Positions 23,678 through 36,542 are shown, counted from the stretch's first letter. The stretch: DNA of 64,000 bases from Ricinus communis (GCF_019578655.1 NC_063259.1:29871277-29935276), one strand, 5' to 3'. The notes: generated from the sequence alone by a model not told the origin. Translations and numbers: made by a program.

Positions 23678-25859
23678 TTAAAATTGCTCTAGTTTCTCTC
23701 TTAATGCACTGGGGCATATGAACACAGCATCGAGGCATACACCGCCTTTTGTATGTGTACAATCGATTTGTGTCATTGAAAATTTGATCTTCACATGTGT
23801 ATTAGGGTTCTCAACCACAAAATCCCCGACTCTGTAATGAACCCAATTTCCTTGTTTGTGCAAGTAATATTCTGACGAGGCCTGTTGACCGTTGGATGCT
23901 GATAGTTGAAATTGGACGGGTTTTATGTTCCATCCATGGACTTGGTCAATGTTGCTGACTCGCCTGCCAAACCTTTTCGAGGCCTTGCCTAATTGGAGTC
24001 TAAAGAACAAGCTATATTTGTCTGGTGGAAATTCAAACTCTAATTCTCCCACTACTTCAAACCACCAAATTTGTTGAAGATATGCAATCGTTTGGAACCT
24101 GCTATCAGTCAAATAAAAGAAGTAGATACGAATTTATTATTATGGATTGTGTAACAATGTCATCTAAAGATCCTTCAAGAGAACCCATTGCCTACTTTAC
24201 AGTATTGATCACTATCATGAGCTACAAACTTTTAATTGGTCAATCTCATTTGGGTTTATTAATTTATGAAGGCAAATGTGAATCCTTTTTCTTGTGTATG
24301 TGTGTTAAGCCAGCCTACAAGAGAAGGTGACAACCTAAATATATCTTATAAGGTAATGCTTATGTGTGACCTGTGTAGAAGTAGGATAATTGATCATTTT
24401 CTTGGTCTTACATAAGGCATCGGCCAAGGAGAAGTAATGGAAAAGAATAGTTTGGTCAGAAGGCAAGCTATTTAATATATTATTGGAACAAAATCTACCA
24501 ACTTTAAAATACTTTTCAAACATTTAAAAGAAACAAAGATCTTTAAGTTTTTCAGCTTCCATTATTGCCACTTGTAATTTTCAGTCAATTCTCCTCTCTA
24601 TTTTCTAATAGCATATATACTTATGAAAGAAACCCCTCCCAACGAAAAAAGAAAAAGCAAAAGGTTAACTATGAAAAGTAATTATTGACCAAAGGCATTT
24701 AATAAATTAATTAATAACTCAAGGAAGCATCTATTTTCAAAAACCATAACTCTTTGCTGTCATTTTGCTTGGGACCATAGACAACTTGGGTATTTATGAT
24801 GCCCATCCCATCATAATTTCTGGTTATATTGGAACATTTTTCTTTATTCTGAGAGGGGTTATTATCTTGAAACATTGAAGGGTTGTAATATGGGGTAGTA
24901 TGGTAATGTCCTTTTGGGAATATTATGAAGGATGGAAATTGACGTGGCAATTGTGATCTTTCTTTTCTTTTTTCTTTTGGATAAACAGCTAAAGCGTTCA
25001 TTTAGCACCATCCTTAATTATAACGATTAAGAACTTTATTTAATTATGCCTTTTTTTTGCTACAATGATGAATTTTAATTTCATTTCAATTAAAAATATA
25101 TCCTGATTCTTTTATTGGTGACATACTTAAATGCTCCATAACATTGTGCTGTGGAGCATCAGAATCCCACCATAACTAACAAGCAGCAAATAGCTGTAAT
25201 TAGTTCTCAAATGAGCAAAATAGGGTCATTTTCTTCAGCCATCTGACTTATTTTACCAAATATCTTAGCCAAGAAAAATAAATAATAAAACCAAACCACT
25301 GACACATACCTGGATTCCTCAGATGAAATATGATTCCAGTATCTCCGATCATCTATCCCAGTAATTCTCAGGGCCTTGTATGAAACGGACAAACAAATCT
25401 TTCCACTACTCTTATCCAACCAGACTTGCTGTACAAAGTTTGATTAGTTATTTTAGAAAGAAGATGCATACTTATAAAATTTTATATTCAATAGCCCCAG
25501 AAGAAAAAGACAAACTGTAATGTTAATATAAATTATACCTTGGTGCCACCATCGAAGCAATTAGGTTGACACAGTCTGGCGTAAATCTGTTTCTTGCTTA
25601 GAACTTGTGCAGGACTTTCTTGCAAGACTTTCATAACAAGAAACTTGTAGTTAGGAGGCAACTTTGTCTCCCAAACCAAATCAGCTAAAGAAGCGCCATG
25701 AAAGGTTCGATTCAAGCTCGCAAGTTTACATATCTCTGGTGGATCCAAGCACATAAGAATGGAGGAGATACAACTCTCCGGCACATCACCGAGAGTAGGT
25801 CCTAGAGAAGAAGGATCTCCATTACTATCAGAGGCAAAACTAGAAAAACCAGCTCCCAT
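23678..25859 (-). CDS. PP2A13: F-box protein PP2-A13-like (F-box plus phloem-lectin-like domain)
   Basis: A substrate-recognition subunit of an SCF ubiquitin ligase, with a phloem protein 2-like sugar-binding domain. Three exons: 25859-25539 (107 codons), 25428-25310 and 24098-23678, joining in phase to 286 aa, near the roughly 290 aa of Arabidopsis PP2-A13. The N-terminal MGAGFSS may be a myristoylation signal. The F-box covers residues about 22-68 ([31 protein letters not shown]). The PP2 domain follows from about 108 and contains [43 protein letters not shown] and TKGGVCLD. Intron 2 is long (1.2 kb). All splice sites are GT-AG and no damage is seen. Family members have been linked to defence and responses to other organisms; the target protein is unknown. 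Confidence 0.93.
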
Positions 25860-27635
25860 AAAGAAACAAACAAATAAAAGAATATCAAGAAATTAAAGAA
25901 TTAAAAAGAAGAAAAGGGTTTAAAGATAGAGAAGGAGGTGATAGATTCTATGAGAAAGATGAGGAGAGAAAGCGGAAGCTTTCACCATTTTCTTCTTTTT
26001 TTTTGGATGAAGGAGAGAAAGAGAAAGTATATTGAAGACCAAGAGATGTAAAAAGGGATAAAGTGCAATTCTAAAATCTGATTTGTTTTTGCTACAATTT
26101 CAATAATCGATGGGATTGTAAAGGGACGTGTAGATGAGTGGGCATGGAATTGAAATTGGAATTGGAATCTGAATTTCATTTTGTATGAATATTAGTAATT
26201 AATTCATCGGTCATACAAACGTGTGGGAAAAATCGACCTGTTAATATTATAAAAAAATAAATATTATGCAACCTATCTTTAAAATAATATAAAGATATTA
26301 TACAGTCCATATATATATATATATAGTTAGCTTTATTTAATTTTGATTATATGCTATAATCTTTATTTAGTAACTAATCGGGAGAAAAAAAGTATAATGT
26401 AAAATGTTATTGTTTGGGTTATTGATATGTCGTTTTAATAACTATTATATAATTGTTAAACACAATTCAAACTTTTTGATCCACAATTTAAGAAACCACA
26501 ATTTTCACATCGGAATTTGCTTTCAAGTAACGCTTACGAGTTGTTATCTTCTTTTTTTTCTTAAGAAATAAAAGTTCAATTCCTACTAATTAATGTTTTA
26601 ATTAGATTTTTATATTTTAAAATTATTTTTTATAGTTAAATAATTATAATATTTAAGATTATAAATTTTTATTAGTAATATTTAAATTTAAATTTCTACT
26701 TTAAAATAATTTCTTATAAATATTTTTAATAATAAATATAATTAAATTGAAAAATTATTTATAATATTTATAGTTATTATAAATTATTTTTATTAATTTA
26801 TATTAGTAAATATAATAAATTATATTTTTAATAGTCATTTAACATATTAACACTAATCACAAATAAAATTCTATTAAATAATTTAATTTTATCAATCATT
26901 AGGTACCGCAACCTTAATTATTACTTCTGAAAATGGTAAAGTAAGGTACTCGAAATATCCCACTCGTCCCCCCTCCCTATTCATATTTCGTTCATCTTCA
27001 CTAAAAAAGATTTACAGGTCACAAATGCCATCAACCTTCAACGAAAGTGAACTTTTAATTAGCTTATTTTCCTGCAGTACTACACTTTACCTTAAATATT
27101 TTATATCAGCATAAGTAAAAAAGTTTCACTGAAACAAACCAAATAGCCTATCGTAATATTTGATTAGAAATAATTGACTGATTATGTATGAACAAAACAA
27201 ATCGTATTCACACCCATCAATCTAGGAACTAGGAAGCATTTTGGTCCCACTTTGTAATTGGATTCATTTTAAATTTATCAGCAGTAGTGTTTATGAAAAT
27301 AGAAAAAGATTAAAACTTATTTTGAAAGAATTAGGTTGTTATCAACCGCATAATTAACTAATAAAGCACATTAAAAAAAAAAAAAAAAAGAAATGCTAGT
27401 AACATTCTCTTTTGAAGACTCTTCTAAACAATTGCTCTTTTAGTGATTTATTTTATAAAATCGGATAAAATGAATCAAATTACTATATAAAATTAATTTA
27501 AATTATTAAATAACTGTTAAATTACTAAATTAAAAAATCAATAAAAAAAATAATTATTTAAAAGAGTGCGTTACTAACATTTCTAAAAGGAAATTAGGAG
27601 GATTAAGGACTTTTGAACAACAATTTAATTAATTG
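25860..27635. other. F-box gene leader and AT-rich spacer
   Basis: Bases 25860 to about 26060 are A/G-rich and likely the 5' UTR and core promoter of the minus-strand F-box gene. Beyond that the sequence is strongly AT-rich, with a short (TA)n run near 26310 and a poly-A run near 27373. No coding signal was found. Confidence 0.5.
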
Positions 27636-27925
27636 TCGTAAAGTGGATAATTAAGCACAAGAAACAATCCAGTTTCCTTCTTCTCACACAAAAAAAAAAA
27701 AAACAGAAAATCGAATTTCCTAACTACGAAAGCGACCGTTGGTCCCTCATATTACGAAGGCCGCCGGGCACTCGTTTCGAAGGGAACCAACAGCCATGGA
27801 TGTGAACAAAATCGATAAAGCAGGTAATGAAATGATTACAAAAGATTTAATTAATTAATTAGTTAATTAACAAAAAAGCTATTTCAGTTTCTCTAATTTA
27901 TTGAAACGAATTATATGATCCACTA
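27636..27925 (+). repeat. Diverged repeat segment, copy 1
   Basis: It shares ordered blocks with 29585-29830, including GTGGATAATTAAGCACAAG, TTGGTCCCTCAT, CCAACAGCCATG and a block near TCTCTAATTTATTGAA. The likeness is about two thirds by eye, with gaps. Copy 1 contains a short ATG frame (MDVNKIDKAG) followed by a possible GT donor, but copy 2 does not keep it, so coding is doubtful. Confidence 0.5.
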
Positions 27926-29584
27926 ATTCACATGATTGATGTTTTGTAAAACCCTAAACTAGACGTGGCAATGAGTCAGCACAAGGATTGTCCGTACATT
28001 CATCCACATCTACAACACGTGTGAAGACATATATATGCTCTGTTATGTGCATCTGGAACACGTGTGTGGAGTGGAGGTCTCAAAAACGAAAAAAAGAGAA
28101 AAAAGGTGTTGCGAATATACGCACGAGTAAAGGTTTTCCAGTAGGTAACAGCTTTATATATACAGTATTTATTAATGATATATATAATATTATTATATTA
28201 TTTTTTCAATTTTATTTATAGGATGTGAGAAGATTTTATTAATCAAATCTCTATAAATTATAATATTTTAATAATTATAAATTTTATTAGTTAAAAGTGT
28301 ATAATTATAAAAAAAATATAGAATATATATATCAACACATTAGTTCGTCAGCGTGTTGGAATGAAGGTATAAATTTATTTTCATAATAAAACTTTATAGT
28401 ACTATTGAATTTTATGGAAATAAATTACATGTGCAATAGGAAGTTAGCAATTGTTCTGCAAACGGATATGATTCTATTCCAATAGCAATATCTTTTTTTT
28501 TTTTTATGGGGTCCTATAGACAATATCTATCAAATGGAAAGTAGCTCTGATTTCTTGATGCTTCATATCCTAAGCCCCTACTTGATATAAAGAAATCATG
28601 AAGCTCAAGTTGATAAATTTTGCTATCACGGGTTATTGATTGTAGTTTTGGTTTTGTAAAATTATTTGGGTTATATTGTTTACTTTTTGAAAGTAATAAA
28701 GTTTATAAGGGTGTTTGAGTATTATTATAATGTGTTTTAGGTTCAGAAATAGATGAACCCTATTTGGGTTAGAAAATTATCAGGATTATGTCATCTTGTT
28801 GGTAGCTTACATTAATCTCGAAATAATGTTGCTATCAACTTTCAATAGTAACATAACTACTCGAGGCATTATGGATAGTATTACAAAAATTGCTTAATTC
28901 AGATTAATACCTATGGCGGATTTTGAATTTTTTTTCCCTTTGAATGTGCTATTAATTTTGCCTTTTCAATTATTAGCTCAAGTGGTCCCTTTTTTTTATT
29001 AATTTATTTCTGTTTTTCTAAAATTTCTTCTAATTTCTAACTTTGGGTTTACGTGGGAAAAGCCAGTGTGACTTTTAAATAATTGTTTCATGTGGCAAAA
29101 ACTCGAACTATTAAGTATTAGCTAGATGAGAGCAAAATTTATTCACTTCAAATACTGATTTTTCATTATTTTTATGTTCCAAAACGTATGCAAGTTTCTA
29201 ACAATTAAATATTGGCAATTTTATAGGTTGCGAATGGATGTGATATCGTATGGTACTTTTGATTTTCAACAGGAGCGAATTTGTTATTGAAATGCGTGCT
29301 ATCGAGCCAAATCAGTTCTTAGGTATGCAAGAAAAGACTGAACTATAATCACAACCATCAAGCAAGTATTCTACTCATTGACGAAATCACGAGTTCCAAA
29401 AGAAAAGAAACGGTTACAATTTCAGAATTATCTTGGAAGTAAGAGCAGTCAGTTAAGACCCGCTATTTAGGTTGAATACGGATAAAAGAGGACTCTTTAA
29501 GAACAAAATATAAGGAATTGAGAAGCATGTAAAAACATTGTTATCAGTCACGTAACCTAATGACTCGCTGACCACCAGTTGATT
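27926..29584. other. AT-rich spacer, no gene seen
   Basis: Only short unsupported ORFs and poly-A/T runs are present. Several CACGTG-like motifs (AACACGTGTG near 28013 and 28058) fall here without an adjacent gene. Confidence 0.45.
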
Positions 29585-29830
29585 GATTATCCTGAAATGG
29601 ATAGCCAAGTACAAGAAATACTTGCGATAGCCTAGCAAAGATAACGACAATTGGTCCCCCATGCTGCAAGGGCCCGACATCTCTCTCTCTCTTTCAATGA
29701 TCAACAGCCATGAATATCAAAATACCAATGTAGCAATAGATTATATGATTAAAACGCATTAAGAATTAAGTAATTTACACAAAAGAAAGTTTCTTTAATT
29801 TGTTGAATCGAGTTATGGGCTCATGTAGAA
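29585..29830 (+). repeat. Diverged repeat segment, copy 2
   Basis: This is the partner of 27636-27925, in the same orientation and about 1.95 kb downstream. It shares ATGGATAGCCAAGTACAAG, TTGGTCCCCCATG, ATCAACAGCCATG and TTCTTTAATTTGTTGAATCG. It carries a (CT)n run where copy 1 has a GC-rich stretch. Confidence 0.5.
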
Positions 29831-30476
29831 AAGATCAAAAAGATGTTCATACTTTGTCATTGTTCCCGTAAGAAGCAAATGCCGCCTTAGACATTCGAAG
29901 CTTGTGCTTTTAGCACATGGAGAGAGGTCGAATGCTTCAGTTAAACCCCAAAACACACAGAAGCCATCCAGTCCATAATTAATTAACCAAAACGACATCC
30001 CTGATAGTTTCCATTTGCAAGACAAAATTTGTCATATGCGGCACGAATAACATTTTTTCAAGTGAAACTGAAACCAATCCTGTACTAATCCAAATATATT
30101 CAAGGGATTTCAGATGCTGGATGCAAACTGCAATTGAATGCTCGACATGCTAAATAGAGTCCGGTCTCAATTGATGGTACTTGATGAGAAGTTAAGCGGG
30201 CTAGAAATCACAAAGTTCCCAGGCACAAGAGCAAATCAGATTCACAATAGTCTTTGAAAAGCAACCGCCACAACAAAATACATCAGTAACTGTATATCTC
30301 ATTTCAGGTCATTATCCAAATGTTAACACATATCTAGAAGCCTTATCCTTCCATGATTAGATGATAATGCAGTGCTCAAGGGACCAGTTTAGAATTAAAA
30401 CAGCATATTATACAAGCTTTTGGAAGCCATCTTGCAATGACTAAATGACAAGCTGCAATTACCAAATGCCAGTTGA
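29831..30476. other. Spacer and RPB6 3' flank
   Basis: No gene was recognised. The last 100-250 bases before 30477 are probably the 3' UTR of the minus-strand RPB6 gene. Confidence 0.45.
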
Positions 30477-31799
30477 TTAATCACCTCCCACTTGCCTCTT
30501 CCAAGAGTCTTCCACTATCAGTTCATCTACTCCCCAGTCTTCGTAACTGGATGTATGATTAAAAGAAAAAACCAATTAATAAACAGGTCAGAGGAACACA
30601 GATTCCATATTTATATACTTCAATATTCAACCACACAAACATCATATATTTCAAATCAAACGATTTGAATCATTTAAAACCACAAAACCTCACCTTCCAT
30701 CAGGGAGGTAGCGACGGATGGTAAAAGGTATTTTTCGCTCTCGAAGTTCCTTCATAGCAATCTAGACAAACAAGAAATTAGACATAGTCAACACCACATC
30801 ATGCAATGGGGCCATATCATGCAATGTAGGATGCTAATAGCAAAAGCTAATAAACATTGCTCCATGAAAATGGTAATAAATATGAAACGTAAGGATCGAC
30901 AATATTGAAATTATAAATAATTCTAAGAAAAGCAAATTCTTCATTAAAGTAGCGAGCTACCCACAGTATGTTTCCTAAGTACCAAAAGAATCTTACCTCA
31001 AGTGGATCTGTCTCCCCCTCCAACTCAACCATTACAGGAGCATTCATGCTGAAGGCCAAAGAGAAGATTTATAATCCCATTCAAATTTGATCAGCATAAT
31101 TAACAATTAGAATAAGATTCTTAAGCATAAAAATATGAAGAAACCTGATCTGCAAAGCACGAGTTCCCAAAATTCTAGCACGCTCATATTTTGTCATATA
31201 TTTTGATGTCTTACGAGGTCGTTCCGCGGCTTCCTGTTCTTCTTTATCCTCAGTTTCGATTGGATCCCCAGGAACATCTTCATTGTTATTGTTCTCAACA
31301 TCCTCCTCTGCTCCTTCCTGCCAAATCATTCCAATCCAAAGACATTTAATATAATGTAAAAGAGTTACAATGTACATCAATATAATAGCACTACTTACTT
31401 CAATCTCAGGCTCTGGAGGCTCATCCTCATATCTGCACCAATAGTGAATTACAGAATCTTAGAAAGGTTAAGCAGCATTCGATATAAAGATACCTACAAG
31501 ACCTTGATTGTACATTTATATAAAAAGAAACGGAATATAGCTTACAGAATTACTAAGAAATGTTTACAGACATTTCAATTTAATCTTAATTCTATATAAA
31601 GTATGCTTGAAATCAGATATAATGTGCTAATTTAGGGAAACTTTATCTATTGCTTGAGAACCTAGAATAAGATATAATTTATTTATTAAAAAAATTTCTT
31701 TGTTAAAAGAAAAAGATTCTGTTATCAAGTGTTGAGAGAATTAAGGAGAGGGATGGAAGCAAACCCCATATCCATATCGTTGTAGTCATCATCGGCCAT
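30477..31799 (-). CDS. NRPB6A: DNA-directed RNA polymerases subunit 6 (RPB6/ABC23)
   Basis: A small subunit shared by nuclear RNA polymerases I, II and III (and the plant-specific IV/V) that stabilises the clamp and assembly of the two largest subunits. Six exons: 31799-31765, 31432-31399, 31317-31145, 31048-30997, 30761-30694 and 30546-30477, all GT-AG and in phase, giving 143 aa (Arabidopsis is about the same). The N-terminus is acidic and variable ([22 protein letters not shown]). The conserved C-terminal core includes [47 protein letters not shown] and a final [15 protein letters not shown]. The short exons and their phases are like those of plant orthologues as far as I recall. It is intact and presumably expressed everywhere. 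Confidence 0.96.
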
Positions 31800-31916
31800 T
31801 ACTTTCTCCTACGCCTTGCTCTGTGCCCAAAAACCCTAAGAGAGAAAAACTGAAGCAAAAACCCTACTGCGCTTATCTCGTGTTGTTTTGTTTCGATAAA
31901 TAAGCACATAAAACAT

Positions 31917-31964
31917 TGACCTTTTAAGGGACTATATATATATATATATATATATATAAGGTCA
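31917..31964. repeat. (TA)n microsatellite flanked by short inverted repeat
   Basis: About thirteen TA repeats (31932-31957) lie between TGACCTT (31917-31923) and AAGGTCA (31958-31964), so the block can fold into a hairpin. It sits about 120 bases upstream of the RPB6 start codon, in the leader or promoter. Confidence 0.8.
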
Positions 31965-32309
31965 GACAGAAGGGTGAGCATTCGGCCCAACTAGTAAAAT
32001 CAACCTTTTAATATAAATCGGACCTGAGTCCAATAGATAAATTAAACCAAATCCAATGTAATTTGGGTGGATTCTTTTTATATTTCTGAAAGCATTTATT
32101 TTAATGATATGCTTTTATTTTGCAAAATACTTAATTTCATTTATAAATTTATAAAAAATATACATATGTATTAAAAAAAATTAGAAATTCTTGTCTAAAT
32201 TTGGTGTATGTCTCTATCTATATACTAAATTAATAAATAATTGATATATTTATTAATTTTAAATAATAAAATATATCCAAATTTTTGAATACCAAAATTT
32301 GAGATTCAG
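31965..32309. other. AT-rich spacer
   Basis: It lies between the RPB6 promoter and the P450 pseudogene. No feature was recognised. Confidence 0.45.
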
Positions 32310-33480
32310 CTTGGGCACCTACATGCAATGACCACTGGAAGTCTTTACCAACCTTGTGCAAGATTCAGCTTTTCTCTGAAAAAGCAATTGCATCCCAAGC
32401 AACATTAAGAGAAAATAGACGGAAACCGATAGTACAATAGGTAGCTGCCGAGAACGGACAAATAGCCAATGATGGAGATGTTACTGTTCATAACACATTT
32501 TCTAATCGTGTATTGGCCTAAGGAATTTTTAGTTTGGAAGATGAAGACAGGGCTCATGGATTAAAATAGGGTGGAGGATGATGGAGGCAAATACTGCTTA
32601 TGTTTATCTTATGTCTGAACTGAAGGGTTGGATCCACAGGGTCTGAAAAGAAACTTGACAAAGTCCATCAATGAAGTTTATGCTGTTTGGGCAATTTATC
32701 CAAAGGAATAAAAAGAGGCACATCGATAATGACACTTCAAGATATGATTTCTTGGATGTATATCTTGCAAATGGTTTTCAGGATGGTCGAATCAATTGGT
32801 TGGTTCTTGTATGTGGACAATCAACTACCTTTTTTTTTTCACATCTTTTACTCCTTAATCTTATATTGATTTTCATTTCTCTATTGCTTCTTTTGAATAT
32901 CATTTTCTGTTGCAGCAACAGTTTACTGCAGGCATAGACACTACTACAACGACAATAGAGAGGGCGATGGCTGAGTTGTTCAGGAACAGAGAGGTCTTGA
33001 AGAAAGTTCGCCAAGAGCTTGACAGAGAAATCAACAAAATCCGATAAAAGGATTTGAAGTTTGTCAACTTCCATTTATAAATGCCTGTGTCAAGGAAACG
33101 TTGTGATTACATCCTCCCGTGCCATTTCTTTTGCCACAATATTGTGCTATAAGAACCTGTGAAGTCTTGAATTATACAATTCCAAAGGAGTATTTGTGAA
33201 TGTTTGGACAATTGGGCGTATCCGTCAGTTTGGGAAGAACCATTGTCATATAACCTGATAGTTTCCTTGGCTCAATTCGAAGGGCGTGATTTTTTATACC
33301 TCCGAGTTGAGGAAGAAGAATTTGCCCTGGATTGCATATGGCTACCAAACAAATTCACTTTTTTAGCCTCTTTTGTTACATTGCTAAGTTTGGTCTCTTC
33401 CAAATGGTGTCAAATCTTGAAATCTTGAACGACTGGACATGAAAAATATAGCATAACAGTGCAAAAGGAACAGCCTCTAC
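32310..33480 (+). pseudogene. Cytochrome P450 pseudogene (relative of the 40.7-kb P450)
   Basis: Pieces align in order with the intact P450 at 40658-42269. They are: an NDHWKSL-like block near 32330, a YDFLDVYLANGFQDGRINWL block near 32723-32805, the exon 2 start with an I-helix AGIDTTTTT block at about 32925-32960, and MAELFRNREVLKKVRQELDR near 32970-33030. A degraded K-helix and C-terminal part, in several frames, reach about 33480. The N-terminal anchor and first half of exon 1 are missing, stops are frequent, and the haem-binding cysteine motif is not recognisable. The intron position is kept, so it arose by DNA duplication rather than reverse transcription. Non-functional. Confidence 0.88.
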
Positions 33481-33705
33481 TTCTTCCAGAAAGATAACTA
33501 TGAAATTTAAGGTTGCTTTCTGCTGCTGCAATTTGAGCTCGTTTGTCTATTTATACGTGCGATGCTTTTGCTAAATCTTTGTTTCATTATATATTGATCC
33601 ACTTTGTCCTTTCTTAATTGCATGATTGATATGATGAAATGAAAGCAATGCACTGAAATTGTTGGCTCAATTTTGATTCAACTACTTGGTGAGCAACACA
33701 ATATT

Positions 33706-33790
33706 GGTGAGCTCAAAACTTGTAATTAGGTGGTTCATGTAAAAGGCTCAACTACATCTCTCTGCACCATCTATAAATTGAGCCAGAAAG
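33706..33790 (+). promoter_or_regulatory. Core promoter block of lipid-transfer-like gene 1
   Basis: A TATA box (CTATAAATTG) lies at 33771-33780, about 80 bases before the ATG. The block GGTGAGCTC...GGCTCAACTACATCTCTCT recurs, well conserved, at 53055-53140 ahead of the second gene. Conservation well above the surrounding DNA suggests shared regulation. Confidence 0.7.
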
Positions 33791-33856
33791 CCTAGCACTA
33801 AAAACACAGGGCTAGTACAAACACACACACAGAGTTAATACGATTGATCGTATATC

Positions 33857-34150
33857 ATGGCAGCTCTCAGGTCCCTGATCGCTCTCAGCTCCCAAGCTGC
33901 ACTGCTCCTCTTGCTCGTTGCACTTGCGATGCAGACCCACTTAGTTCACTCGCAGACCTGTCAGAACCAGCTGAATAGCCTAAACGTTTGCGCACCATTT
34001 GTGGTTCCTGGTGCAGCTAACACCAGCCCAAATGCTGAATGTTGTAATGCACTTGAATCAGTGCAAAATGACTGCATCTGCAACACTCTCAGGATTGCGG
34101 GCCGCCTTCCTTCCCTATGCAATCTCTCACCTATAAATTGTGGCAACTAG
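33857..34150 (+). CDS. Eight-cysteine lipid-transfer-like secreted protein, copy 1
   Basis: A small secreted protein of the plant lipid-transfer/seed-storage (AAI/LTSS) superfamily, closest to the anther-expressed A9/FIL1/MEN-8 group, which is thought to bind lipids in the tapetum. 97 aa. Residues about 1-31 form a signal peptide (SLIALSSQAALLLLLVALA) ending near HSQ. The mature part has the eight-cysteine pattern C-C-CC-CXC-C-C (TCQ, NVC, ECC, CIC, LC, NC), making four disulphides around a lipid cavity. A probable intron lies in the 3' UTR (34153-34227). Its neighbours are a dead P450 upstream and a near-duplicate gene at 53.2 kb. The stamen role is inferred from family resemblance. Confidence 0.92.
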   Translation: MAALRSLIALSSQAALLLLLVALAMQTHLVHSQTCQNQLNSLNVCAPFVVPGAANTSPNAECCNALESVQNDCICNTLRIAGRLPSLCNLSPINCGN

Positions 34151-35309
34151 TAGTAAGTCCAGTATCTAAATACCTCTTTTCCACTCTGTTTCTTATATTT
34201 TACAGTATTTTATTTTATTTTTCGCAGATACAAATATCAGAATTTCCGAAGCTAGCAGGAGAGTGGCCAGGAATAAATGTTAAGATCTATAATTTAAATG
34301 TCTTGTTCTGTTTTTTTTTTTGCTCAAACTTCAGATGTACCTCTGTCTGCTGCCATTGCCAATGAGCAGAATTTTCTTGTTAGGAAAGAAATAAAATGTG
34401 CTTCTATTTTTGGAAGGAAATGTAAGCTTTAGAAATTCAAGTCATATTCTGCTCATGATTCATTGATAAAGCCAGAAAAAATAAAATCTAACGCAATGAT
34501 TATGACATATTTGACTGGTAATAGATGTGAAATTTTTTAAAAAAAATTCCCCTCTGCTATATTAAAAAGAAAATCAACTGGAAAAAAAAAGAAGAAGAAG
34601 AACAAATTCAGGCAATCCCAGTTACAGTTTCTCCTTCCTGCAAGCTAAATCTTGCAAACAGTATTAATTTTGAATTTTAATATTTAATTTCTTTATTTAT
34701 TAATCAAACTACTGAATGCTTTCTTGATTGATTAAAGGTACGTATAAGCCCTTAACTTTTATCTTAAGAGTATAACTGACTGTCAAATGTTCAAAATGTC
34801 TTAATTACACAATAAAATTTCTTAAAACGGTTAATTAACTCCAGAACTCAATTTTGAAAACGATGCAATATGGGTTCTTTTAGAGATTTCTTTCTTCCTT
34901 TTATTTTCTTTTATTTTTTTATTCTTTTTTTTTTTTTTTTTTTGTGGATGTTGCGACCAAGATTACTGCTTTGAACTTAACTGCCTCTGGATTAGTATGA
35001 TGTGCAATGTCTGGTTCAATAGCCATGGTATGCATTCCTTTCGATTGATTGTTCAACATTAATCTTAACTGAAGCTTCGAATTGGGATAAAAGATATGAG
35101 AGGACCGTGCCCCTTGGCTATCCAAGTCAAATATCGACTTTGTGAATTTATTCACTGGATTGTTTTTCCTGTCCATGCACATTGCATTATGGGACTACGT
35201 TCCATATCATGAGGTTTGTCATTTTCTTTTGACAGAAAAAAAATAAATTATCATTTGATGTGATATTTTACTAATGTCTTCCTCTTTGAGTGAAGGTAAA
35301 TGAGTAGAG
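34151..35309. other. 3' UTR with intron, then spacer
   Basis: GTAAGT at 34153 and TTCGCAG ending at 34227 delimit a likely intron in the 3' UTR of lipid-transfer-like gene 1. Exonic sequence probably runs to about 34430. The remainder has poly-T and poly-A runs and one unsupported minus-strand ORF (35182-34919), probably noise. Confidence 0.5.
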
Positions 35310-36143
35310 ATGAGGATGACAGAGGTAGTCCTTGTTATGAAGACATGGATGTCGGACTCCAAATGTCAAATAAGTTACTTAAATGTGGATCACGATTGTC
35401 GCAGTTCAAATGTGGCCCATGCTAGCGAGGCTCAATGCAGTCCATCCTCCAAAGATGATTCTGTTGCAGAAGGGATATTAAAAGTTGGTACAGGGTTTGA
35501 ATCGGATGAACATGCATATAATTTTTACAAGTATGCCAGATTGGTTGGTTTCAGTGTTCGAAAAGATTGGGTAAATAGGAGTAAAGTACATGGTTTAGTG
35601 GTGTCTAGAAAGTATACTTGCTCCAAGGAAGGTTACCGGCGGAAAGGTAACAGAGATGCATAGAAAGGAAACAAGAACTGGTTTGGTTGGCACACATGAT
35701 CATCACCCGTCAACCTGATGGTAAGTACCGGGTCACACATTTTGAAGCAGAACACAATCATGACAATATAAACCCGAACAATTTTCAAACATTACCATTA
35801 CAAAAGGAATTATGTATTGCTCAAGCTGTTGAAGCTGACTTTTCGGGTGATTTAGGAACACAAGCAAATACATTTTCTAAATTGATGAACAGACAATTTG
35901 AAGTAGTCGAGTCTCTTGATTATCTAGCCATGGATTTTGACATTTACTTACATACTGAAAAGGGGAGAAGCAGGACGGTTATTACGATATTTTCAGAGGC
36001 AAGAGTCATTGGGAGAAAGTGAATGCATTTGGGAGAAATCGTGAATGCACCGTCACATTCAATCCTTCAGATGAAACAATCATTTGTAGTTGTATGAAAT
36101 TTGAAAATGTTGAATTTCTATGCAGCCATGCTTTGAAAGTGCT

Positions 36144-36184
36144 TGATAATAGGAATATAAAGGTGCTCCCTTCCCGATATATGT
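36144..36184 (+). repeat. 41-bp exact direct repeat, copy 1 (in FAR1 remnant)
   Basis: The 41-bp sequence starting TGATAATAGGAATATAAAGG recurs exactly at 36543-36583 and is in the same reading frame both times (DNRNIKVLPSRYM). This copy lies in its expected place after the SWIM finger. Confidence 0.95.
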
Positions 36185-36542
36185 TGAAGAGATGGACAAA
36201 TGCGAGGATTGTAGGGGCGGGAGAGAGTGGTGAATTCATTGCACAAGAAAATCCCAGATCGGCTGCAGCTAGCCGTTATAAAGATTTGTACCGCAGATTG
36301 CTTACAATATCAACCAGAGCAGCTGAATCAGAGGAAGGATTTCAGTTTGCTTCAAGACAACTTGATGAATTGATTGAATGAGTGGAAAAAAATTTAGCAT
36401 TAAAAACTGAGGCTCAAGTTATCACCTCAAGTAGCACTCCTGCAAATGGCTCTGAAAGTGAAAGTATAGAGATTTTCTTGGATGAGAGAGAGGCTGAGGA
36501 TCAAGACGAGGACCGAGTGGCAAAAATACAAGAAAAGGCGGG

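Noticed and set aside
34919..35182. Minus-strand 87-codon ORF
   Set aside because: No family likeness, ends in a poly-lysine from a poly-T run, and sits in the region just before the FAR1 remnant.
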